A program made the position numbers and the translations under genes. DNA of 64,000 nucleotides, taken from contig CM060202.1 of NCBI GenBank assembly GCA_030562195.1, forward strand, positions 24,538,317 through 24,602,316, read 5' to 3'. Positions 50,905 to 61,800 of the stretch are shown one piece after another (position 1 is the stretch's first letter; each line of letters opens with the position of its first letter). The notes beneath the pieces were generated by a model, which saw only the letters and a list, made by a program, of their open reading frames with translations, made no database searches and was not told the DNA's origin. This DNA is from Nipponacmea schrenckii (Eukaryota > Mollusca > Gastropoda > Lottiidae).

Positions 50905-51262
50905 TGTCAAGCTATAACGACATTCACATTGTAAAGATGTATAAGATGAAGTTTGCAATAGCCTGATATTGTAAAGATGTATAAGATAAAGCTAGTAATT
51001 ACTTGACATTGTAAAGATGTATAAGATGAAATTTGTAATAACTTGACATTGTGAAGATATATAAGATGAAGTTTGTAATAACTTGACATTGTGAAGATAT
51101 ATTATAAGAAGAAGTTTGTAACAGCTTGACATTGTGAAGATGTATAAGATGAAGTTTGTAATAACTCGACATTGTAAAGATGTATAAGATGAAGCTAGTA
51201 ATAACTTGACATCGTGAAGATGTATAAGATGAAGTTTGTAATAGCTTGATTTTTTGAAGATA
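50905..51262 (+). repeat. 40-bp minisatellite derived from receptor intron sequence
   Basis: About eight units of gacattgtgaagatgtataa + gatgaagtttgtaataactt. The unit contains gaagtttgtaatagcttg, identical to the reverse complement of gene B intron sequence at 17300-17325. It continues for one or two units after the Tc1 insertion (52267-52320). Confidence 0.85.
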
Positions 51263-52266
51263 TACACAAGAAAAAAAGTGTTGCACCCAATATTAAAACC
51301 ACTGGTACATCATAAGATGGAGACCACCCGAAAGGGGTCTTGTAGGGCATTCTCCCATGGGGATTTGGGTTTTGATTCATTGTGGTTTCCTTTGGAAAAC
51401 AATCGCGCTAATGCAACAATGTGCACAAGAAAAGCATGAGGCATGAATTTTGCAAAATGCAGTATCTCCCTGTGGAAAAAAACGTGTATAAAAATCGTTG
51501 TTTAAAAGCCCAATCCATTCACACACAAAATGCCGGGTAGACGAATGTCAGAAGCTGTTAAGTGGCAGATTATTGGCCTGCGCAGAGTCGGGCTTTCTTT
51601 CAAGGAGATTGCCAGAGTAGAGTGCACTGATCCGATGAAAGCAGATTTCTCCTGCATGTGGTGGATGGTCGAGTGAAGGCTACCTCCAGGAAGTTCTCGA
51701 TCCAGCTGTTGTTCCGCATTTTGATGATCACACATTAGCCAGCAGACCCGTATTTATGGATGACAACGCTAGGCCTCATCGCTCGAGAGCTGTCACCCAA
51801 TTCATCCACAACAATGCTGTCCAGAACATCCCTTGGCCAGCGATGAGTCCAGATCTTAATCCTCTGGAACAAGTTTGGGATATTTTGGGACGCAGGAGTG
51901 GCGTCAGCTGCCCATGCAAACATTCCAACGTCTTGTGAGGGGTATGAGGAGGAGACTGGAAGCAGTGATCAAAGTGCGAGGTGGAAGTACCCGATATTGA
52001 CTGATATTGATTCTCCATTTGTGCTTTTTTGACATCCCGTTAGAGCTCAGTCGTTTTCCTATATTTACACCCTAATTTCTACACAGCATTCGCACATGCC
52101 ATAAAGTCCAGATTTTCAAAACTTACGTTCATGTTACAGTCAATGATCCATTTTATTGATATTCACATACTCCTGGCTCAAATATTTATTCAGGTTTACA
52201 TACACGAGTTAAACAGAACAGTACTATACCAAATATTAGGGGGTGCAACACTTTTTTTGTTGTGTA
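51263..52266 (+). mobile_element. Internally deleted Tc1-like transposon
   Basis: TIRs tacacaagaaaaaaagtgtt + gcaccc at the left and the inverse (tacacaacaaaaaaagtgtt) at the right, flanked by TA on both sides. It sits in the 40-bp minisatellite. It keeps the N-terminus (MPGRRMSEAVKWQIIGLRRV) and the C-terminal catalytic part (FMDDNARPHRSR ... SPDLNPLEQVWD, DD34E spacing), but the middle, including the first Asp, is deleted, so it is non-autonomous. Confidence 0.88.
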
Positions 52267-52793
52267 TATATAAGATAATGTTTGTAATTGAAGCTTGACA
52301 TTGTGAAAATTAGTCTAATGACAACATAATCTGTGATTGGAATACCTCGGGGACTGGTTGAACAGGGTCCATAGGTACCTATTCCAGAAATCTTTCATTA
52401 ACATAAATTAAAATGACTTATATGGAGGGTCTAAGAATGCTTGATTAAAAAAGAAAATCCAACGGGAGCCCCCGCACCGCACCCCTAAACAACTTTTAGT
52501 CAACGTGCCCCACTCATCTATGTGTGGCCATTTATGTTGTTTTCCCCTTCCCTATTTGGTCACACAATTCAAAGCCTCTTCAATAATTTTGAACAAACCC
52601 AACAACCTTCGTTTACTAACTAAGCGTCTATTCCCCGATTATCCAGATACCTAGTTTATAAGTAAGCTCAAGGAAATTGAAACTAGAATATATTGCCTTT
52701 GAAAGGTATGCATGCACATGTGTAACAGGTCTTATTGTTTCACTGGTGATTTCATGAGTTTTACGTTTTCTGTTTCCATGAAAGCGATATAAA
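52267..52793. other. 5' flank of gene C
   Basis: Contains the tail of the 40-bp array and then unique sequence. Immediately before the start codon, ttctgtttccatgaaagcg + atataaa is shared with gene B (ttctgtttccacgaaagtg + ttataaa) and partly with 34220-34244. This is the best candidate for a conserved promoter or 5'UTR element. Confidence 0.45.
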
Positions 52794-52836
52794 ATGCTGT
52801 GGATGTTTCTGATATTGATGTGCTGTCTACGAACAG
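52794..52836 (+). CDS. Gene C signal-peptide exon
   Basis: ATG at 52794 encodes MLWMFLILMCCLRT plus one base before gtattg (43 nt, phase 1), the same length as the gene B exon. An ATG 16 nt upstream is followed within four codons by TAA, so the downstream start is chosen. Confidence 0.75.
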
Positions 52837-55800
52837 GTATTGTAACAATCTACTGTATCTTGTTTAGTTACAAGGGCTATCAAGTGTATTGGTTCAACCG
52901 ATCTAGGTGATTTATGAATCGGTCAATAAATTCACCTGTTTGCCCGCTCACGTCGATGAAGATTTCATACACCCGTATCACTATTGTTAGATATTTATGG
53001 CCTACTGTAGATGTTCAACTCGACATTTTAGTACACCCGTATAAATTGGACTATCTACCCTGAAATACAAATGAGAGTCTTATATTGTCTCGAGCTTAAC
53101 AGCTAGTCGGTTCCAGAAGACAACGGTGACGATAGTATGGTATAGAAACACCACTGGCTTATAGGTCTAGTAATAATGATTATAATATAGCGGATAGAAA
53201 ATATGTATTGAAACCGTGTTATAAAAAGATAAGCGTGTTTTATTCAAGGGAATATTAAAGTCAATTGAATATCAGTTTCAGTATGAGTGTTAATGTTATA
53301 TTAACTAGCTAGGGTCTTTCAATGTTTATTCAAGCGTCTCAATGACATTTTAACAGATTGTACAATCAATTATACAACCATTGTTAAAAATCAGTATATT
53401 TTGTTATATCTTGTTTATCATATGGAAGAGAAGACTAACTAGGGACCGCGTTTACACCTAGTCAAAAGGCTCATTCTACACGCTATAATTCTGAATGGAT
53501 TTTTGTGTAGGTCTACGTCAAAATTATTCCTATTTATTTTTGCAATGATCCGATAATTTTTCACCGAAATATTATGTCCGATTTAGTTCGCGATTTCAAT
53601 GTTTAAGCTATATTGTACAACTCTACAGTCAACTATTATTTACGGATTTATTTGATTTTTATTTTGTCTGCTTAAAATTCTCTATATAATAGACATGATC
53701 CAAATTTGAATGGACAAGAAACAATGATTTGTACTTGCAATCAAAGCTAATGGTGGGCCTATGTCACTTTGCTTCCCAAGTCTATCTTTTTTGATGTCAG
53801 GCAGACAACTGTGGTTCATGCAAATTCACTAAAACTAAGCGTTTGGTGATCTTACTAATAGCACAAATGATATACATGTTTCAAGAAGAGCCCTTGGCAT
53901 TGCCGAAACGACAGGTATCTGTTTGTAAATTGAAAAAGTGCAAATTGATTTCCTTAGTCTCCGATACACATACACAAAATAACCTTGACATGCCCTTTAA
54001 TTTGCTGTCCTTGCAAAATTTCCTCATGGCACACTACATAGCGTTACCCCACTTAATCGTATTTTTTCAGTCGAAAGTGAAGAGTGTCAGAACACAGAAA
54101 TAATTGTTGGTCGATTTGAGAAGGAATTGAAGTTGAAGTTTTCACTTTCTGACCTCCGAGACAAGTATAGCCAATATATATTTAAACGTTATGGAAAGAA
54201 AATCATCCAAAATGAAATTCAGATTCAGGATCTAATCGGGAGGTCTGATATTCTGTTTAAAAGTAAAATGGATTCTAATATTTATCATGCAACCTATATA
54301 GGCGGTATTCCAGCGTATTTTTCCAATAGCTTTAAAAAAATCTTCCTGACCAATGACACTATCATGATAAAAAAGGGACAACTACAAAAAAGCGATGTCG
54401 GAATATATTGGATAGAATTCCAATCAAGCATTTTAGCACAGAAATTATTGATTATCGCAGGTGAGTCATTTTAACAGTTTCAATGCTTTTGCAAGTTTAC
54501 TAAGAGTAAGCAATTTATAACGTCCTAAACGCTTAGGAATTACAGGAACTACAGACATCCGATTGAAAATTAGAATAGTGAAAAGGATGAAGAAAACCTC
54601 CCTTTAAACAATCGCTTTAATACACAATATTTCATGGGGTAAATTGTATTATGATAATCCTTGAAAATTAAAATAGAAGTGAAGGTAACAGGAGCTGTAT
54701 GAACCTTACAAAATGAAAGTAGAGGCAATAAAACCACATCCGGTGTTTTATTTTAGTACACCTCAACGAGATTTCTTTGTCCTTACAATGTTATCGTTTT
54801 ATTTCAGACAAACCCACAATTATAGGACGATCTCCACCAAATCCTGTTTTAAAACCAGAAGATAACTATATTTCAACCATACAACTTGAATGTCACAGTG
54901 TTTCAACCAGTATAGGAGATTGTCCACTGTCCATGTACACAGTGTGGTATAAAAATGGAATGAGAATGACTGACGTAGATCCAATTTTATCTCAAATTAA
55001 CGTGACTATAGACCATAATGGTGGAAGCTTTATATGTCTGGCTACAGATTATCTCCCTTGTTATCAACGACTACAGACCACAATACATTATGATGGTAAA
55101 TATAATTTTACTTGCTAATAGATCTTAAATTAGACTATTTTGCATAGATATTCTTGTCGGAGCAACTATTTCACTTTTTTTATTTCTTAATTTCTCTTTA
55201 ATTTTGTACTTTTACAGTTTTGAATATTGAAGAGTGTAATAATGTCTTTGAGAGTGAAACCTTTATCGTTCAACCTGAATGTAAGTTTTTTTTATTCCTC
55301 TGTTTAATATCAGATTGTGTATAAGCGTCACTGATTTGGGGTACACTCGGGTATTGCTCAAACATAGGAAACTTATAATCTAAAGATAATAAAGCTAAAT
55401 CGAGTAATCCAACTCCTTTGCTATGTCTGTGTATGTTATTCTGCCTTGTAACATGTTTCAATAAAAAAAATTACTAAATTTTCAGATCCACAAATTGATG
55501 TGAAACTACAGCCAGAGTTTATGTCACATTGCTTTGCAAGGCTATCTCGTTAAATTTCAATCAGACAACTGTGGCTCATGCAAATCGACTAAAACTAAGC
55601 GTTTGGTGATCTTACTAATAGCAAAAATATACTTGTTTCACGAAGAGACCTTTGGGTTAAGTGATGTTATCAACACGTGGCATAACCGAAACCACAGGTA
55701 TCTGTTTGTAAATTGAAAAAGTCCAAATTGATTCTATCCTTAGTCTCCGATACACATACACAAAATTACCTTGACATGCCCTTTAATTTGCTGTCATTGC

Positions 55801-58800
55801 AAAATTTCCTCATGGCACACTACCTAGCGTTACCCCACTAGTTCTTATTTTTTCAGTCGAAAGTGAAGAGTGTCAGAACACAGAACTAATTATAAGTCGA
55901 CCTGAGAAGGAACTGAAGTTGAAGTTTTCACTTTCTGACCTCAGAGACAAGTATAGCCAATATATATTTAAACGTTATGGAAAGAAAATCATCCAAAATG
56001 AAATTCAGATTCAGGATCTAATCGGGAGGTCTGATATTCTGTTTAAAAGTAAAATGGATTCTAAAATTTATCATGCAACCTATATAGGCGGTATTCCAGC
56101 GTATTTTGCCAATAGCTTTATAAAAATCTTCCTGACCAATGACGCTATCATGATAAAAAAGGGACAACTACAAAAAAGCGATGTCGGAATATATTGGATA
56201 GAATTCGAATCAAGCATTTTAGCACAGAAAACATTGATTATCGCAGGTGAGTCATTTTAATAGTTTCAATGCTTTTGCAATTTTATTAAGAGAAAGCAAT
56301 TTATAAAGGCCAAGTTTAAAGGGGCACAGGCTTGATTTGTTTCGGACAATCATCCAACAGCCTCAAACACATGAAATCTTTTATTTAGCTAATCAGACAT
56401 AGTCTACAGAGCTTACCTTTGAAATTTGAGCCTTCAAATCCATGGGTATACATATTTATCCATGTTTGAAAATCATAATGTCTTAAGATATTATGAATGT
56501 CCCGCCATATTGGAAAATCAAAGAGTTATAAATAGACTACTGCGCAGGCCCACACTGATAAAACAAAAAGAAAGTACATGTAATAACAATTGTAGATTTT
56601 GTCAACAGGACACACAATTTTCAGACTGACTGAAGACCAGCCGCGTACAGCACGGAAAAAAAATAAAAAGTGAAATTTTTGAGGTATATTTCAAGGTATT
56701 TTGCGATTTTCTTAGAGCTTGAGTATTTCTGAGGACACCTGTTTAAATGTAACAAAGGCCCAAAACGACCCCTAAAAATCAAGATTGTGCCCCTTTAATT
56801 CGAATTGCAGGGACCACAGACATCTGATTGGAAATAAGAATAGTGAAAATGATGAAGAAAACCTCCCTTTAAACAATCGCTTTAATACACCATATTTCAT
56901 GGGGTAAATTGTATTATGATAATCCTTGAAGATTAAAATAGAAGTGAAGGTAACAGGGGCTGTATGAACCTTACAAAATGAAAGTAGAGGCAATAAAACC
57001 ACATCCGGTGTTTTATTTTAGTACAGCTCAACGAGATATTTTTGTTCTTACTATGTTATCGTTTTATTTCAGACAAACCCACAATTATAGGACGATCTCC
57101 ACCAAATCATGTTTTAAAACCAGAAGATAACTATACTTCAACCATACAACTTGAATGTCACAGTGTTTCTACCAGTATAAAAGAATGTCCACTGCCCATG
57201 TACACAGTGTGGTATAAAAATGGAATGCAAATGGCTGACGTAGATCCAATTTTATCTCTAATTAACGTGACTGTAGACGATAATGGTGGAAGCTTTACAT
57301 GTCTTGCTACAGATTATCTCCCTTGTTATCAACGACTTCTGACCACAATACATTATGATGGTAAATATGATTTTACTTGCTAATAGTTCTTAAATTTAGA
57401 CTGTTTTGCATAGATATTGTTGTCGGAGCAACTATTTCACTTTTTTATTTCTTAATTCCTCTTTAATTTTTTCTTTTTACAGTTTTGAATATTGAAGAGT
57501 GTAATAATGTCTCTGAGAGTGAAACCTTTATAGTTCAACCTGAATGTAAGTTTGTTTTTTATTCCTCGTTTAATATCAGATTGTGTATAAGCGTCACTGA
57601 TTTGGGGGTTCACTCGAGTATTGCTCAAACATAGGAAACTTATAATCTAAAGACAATAAAGCTAAATCGAGTTATCCAACTCCTTTGCTATGTCTGTGTG
57701 TGTAATTCTGCCTTGAAACCTGTTTCAATAAAAGTTTTAATAAATTTTCAGATCAACCCATTGATGTGAAACTACAGCCAGGTCATAGGAACATAACTGT
57801 AATTAAAGGTGATGATTTGAAAGTAAGATGTTCAGCTGTGTGTCACCCAGAGTGCGCCATAACATGGGAAAAAGATTATCAGGTCCTTAAATCAAATGGT
57901 TCTATCTTTATAACAAAGAATATAATTGAAAATGATTTGGTAATTGAGAATGTCAACAATTCACATGAAGGTGTTTATGTCTGTCTGGTCAACAATATTC
58001 ATGGGGAAACTAGGAAGAGTTTTATTTTAAGAGTTAAAGGTAAAAGTTATCTGTTTTTATTGCTGTTTTATACCTCTATTGTAGAGATCTGGTACGTCAT
58101 GGTTTATCTACCAACAATGTTTGTGTTGGTCATCCAATATGTATAATATGGCATAGTAAATACCAACGCATTTATTGATATATCTAAATCTATTGAGGAC
58201 AATTAACATGTTGTAGAAGCAACCGCTTCAGTCACACAATTACAACTTTTTGAAAACCCGGATACGATATATCATTTTGCAACATATATAAAACTAATGG
58301 ACAGGATATAACTGTAAAACAGATGTATAGAAAGTCAGATGTAAAGCTTAGGGTGGCGTAACATGGTGTTTTTAATTATTCTATAACTATCTATCTGAAA
58401 TGATTTGAAAAATTAAAACATGAATGGTTCTCATGAAGCTGTTTACGTCTGTTTGGTCAACAAGGATATTAGTGTAAGTTTTACTAAGGCTTGAAGAAGT
58501 AAGAATTTGATGACCAGTACAAAATATTTTTGCTATTTTTACATGTTCAGTGCAACGCCCCCGAACCCCACTACTGTTGTTACGTGTTCGTTTACAGATA
58601 GATAGATAGATCATTTATTGTACGTTACATCCTTGTAGGGTAGAATACAAACATATTTAAAACATACAATTACAATACAATAAGCAAACATATAAACAGG
58701 GTATCAGAAGGTGCTTTATGAAATGATATACGTATAAGGAACATAAAATCAAATGGAATGTTAATATGTAAAGAAACATAGGTGTCAGAAAGAAAACAGA

Positions 58801-61800
58801 CAGTAAGTTTTATCTAACCATATTACAGAGGCAGTCCCAGTAGCTTGAACATCCAAATTTTTTTTGGTGAGAAGAGCTCTCCCAATATTCAGAAAAACAT
58901 TCACCATGTTAATTTCAGCCAACAATATTCTTTCATAGGCGAGAAATTAATTTTTTTCACTTATAAATTTCTTAAGAAATATTATTTACTATATGAGTCA
59001 AGTAAACAATTGTTACAGTTAAACTGTATCAGTGGCCTTTATCTGTATACCTGTATCAGTGATATCCTATACAAGTGATCCTGTAGTAGTGATATCCTAT
59101 ACTAGTGATACCCTGTACTAGTGTTACTGTTGAAAAGTGATTCTATTCTTGTGATATCCTGTATCTGTATTCTTTATTACAAAATAATAACACTATGCAT
59201 CTGGAAACAATTTTGTGAATAAACATCTATAGAGGGTGATATGGATGCAAAAAAATGTCATTCAAGGTAAATCATTTGAATCACCATACTCGCATTCCAT
59301 TGATCATAGCGGGAGATAAGTAACTGATCTTTCAGATGGGCCAATGTCTTTAATAATTACTGTACCAGTATAACCGATGACATTAAACCCAAATGTTATT
59401 GAAGAATTTGTGAACAGTAAGTTTCCTCCGTATCATAATGTTTTTCTTTCATCACCTTTTAGATTTTCATTTGTTTTTAAATATCTTATCAATTAAATAA
59501 CAATTAAAGCAAATGCAATTGGTGGTTTTAGCCCAAAGCTTTTGAAAATATCAGCACCATATATTATTGCTCAATTAACATATATTATAAAATTTAAGTA
59601 TCTCAAAAAATATATTTCCTTCCCAACTTAAAATAGCGTGCAATAAACCTATTTAAAAAAAAGCGGCAAAAGACAAGATTCTTCCTACCTACCATTTAAA
59701 AAATACATGAATATCATATGGCGGTGCATATTAAAGGATTCTTAATAAATAAGATTTAATTTAGAAATACCAATCTGGATTTAGGGAAACCCACTCTTGT
59801 TCTACTGCTCTTATTAGAATACCCGATACATGGCTATCAAATCTAAGCAAGAGCAACATGACTGGGGTGATTTACCATGATTTCAGCAAAGCATTTGACA
59901 TGATTGATCATCAATTATTAATAGATAAATTAGTTTTATACAAATTTCACCCAAATTTTATTATCCTAATCAAAAATTATTTAGCAAACAGATAATAAAA
60001 AGGATGCTTAGTTAAGTGTACAAATTCTCTGAAGTTCCCTGTTACTGCATCCAGTATCATATTCTCCTAATTATCACATTAGTCTTTTTCCTACCTGTCT
60101 GCTTCTTCTCCGTCTTGTCAACCCTATCTTTTATCCTTGGCGACGTGCTTTCAGTTTTCGGGCAATATGTACTTGCCGCCACTGTCGTTCTTGTTTCTTC
60201 TTTATCTAGTTTCATAACTACACTTTTAACTTTTGGTTGAGTTTCCGTCTTAATAGTACCAGGATGTTGTTGTCTTAGATGATTCCGCAAACCATCCTGT
60301 CTTGCGTATCGCCTTGAACAAAGATAGAAAGAATATTGCTCTTTCTTTAAACATCGTTTCTGGTGGTTTCCAGTCTCTTGTCTATTATACTTCTTTCCAC
60401 ACCAACGGCAATATTCATTTCTCCTGTAAAGTAACAAAGATAGCTTGCCAGGCAAGGTAACATACGCCCACTGGCAGCATTGAATTTGCAAAATAAATAG
60501 AGCAATAACTCAAAAAACATTCACTGAATTAATATTGAAGTTAAGGGCAAAAACTCAAAAACTGTTCATGGAAAATTGTCAAATTAGAACTTGACCACCA
60601 TCTTATCTATTTCAATACTCATACCAAGTTTCATCAAATCTATTAAAAATTGTAGCTTATTTTGCACCCACAAATATTTTTGACGCAATTTTACTAAGTC
60701 AAGGGCAATAACCCAAAAACATTTGTTAAAAAAAGTCAGAAATTCAAACTTGACTAATGTCTTATCAATTCTGATGCTTACACCAGGTTCCATCAAAATC
60801 CTTTGAAAATTAAAGCTTCTTATTGCAACCACAATAGAATTTTGACGCAATTTTACTAAGTAAAGGGCAATAACTTAAAACAATTCATTGAAAAACTATC
60901 AAATTCAAACTTGACTGAGGCCTAATCAATTCCAATGCTCACACCAAGTTTCATCAACATCCTCTGAAAATTGGAGGATTTATTGCATCGAAACAAAAAT
61001 TTTGACAAGATTTTTCTAAATCAAGGGCAATAACTCAAAAAACCGTTCATGCGATAATTTCCATTTTCGAACTTGACCGAGATATCATCAATATATACAT
61101 GTATACAAAATTTCATTAAGATCGGATAAAAACTGTAGCTTCTATTGTGGATACAACCCGAATTTGACGCGTTTTTACTAAGTCAAGGGCAATAACTCAA
61201 AAACCGATCATGCGATTATTTCTATTAGCGAACTTGACCGAGATATCATCAATATATACATGTATACCAAGTTTCATTAAGATCGGATACAAACTGTAGC
61301 CTCTATTGTGGATACAACCCAAATTTGACGCGTTTTTACTAAGTCAAGTGCAATAACTCAAAAACCGTTCATGCGATAATTTCCATTTTCGAACTTGACC
61401 GAGATATCATCTATATATACATGTATACCAAATTTCATTAAGATCGGATAAAAACTGTAGCTTCTATTGTGGATACAACCCGAATTTGACGCGTTTTTAC
61501 TAAGTCAAGGGCAATAACTCAAAAACCGATCATGCGATTATTTCTATTAGCGAACTTGACCGAGATATCATCAATATATACATGTATACCAAATTTCATT
61601 AAGATCGGATAAAAACTGTAGCTTCTATTGTGGATACAACCCGAATTTGACGCGTTTTTACTAAGTCAAGGGCAATAACTCAAAAGCCGTTCATGCGATA
61701 ATTTCCATTTTCGAACTTGAGCGAGATATCATCAACATATACATGTATACCAAGTTTCATTAATATCAGATAAAAACTGTAGCCTCTATTGTGGATACAA

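Noticed and set aside
53843..54103. 86-codon frame upstream of Ig1a as an extra exon
   Set aside because: It crosses the Ig1a acceptor in the wrong frame, and the duplicate at 55.6 kb is disrupted by indels; best read as intron 1.
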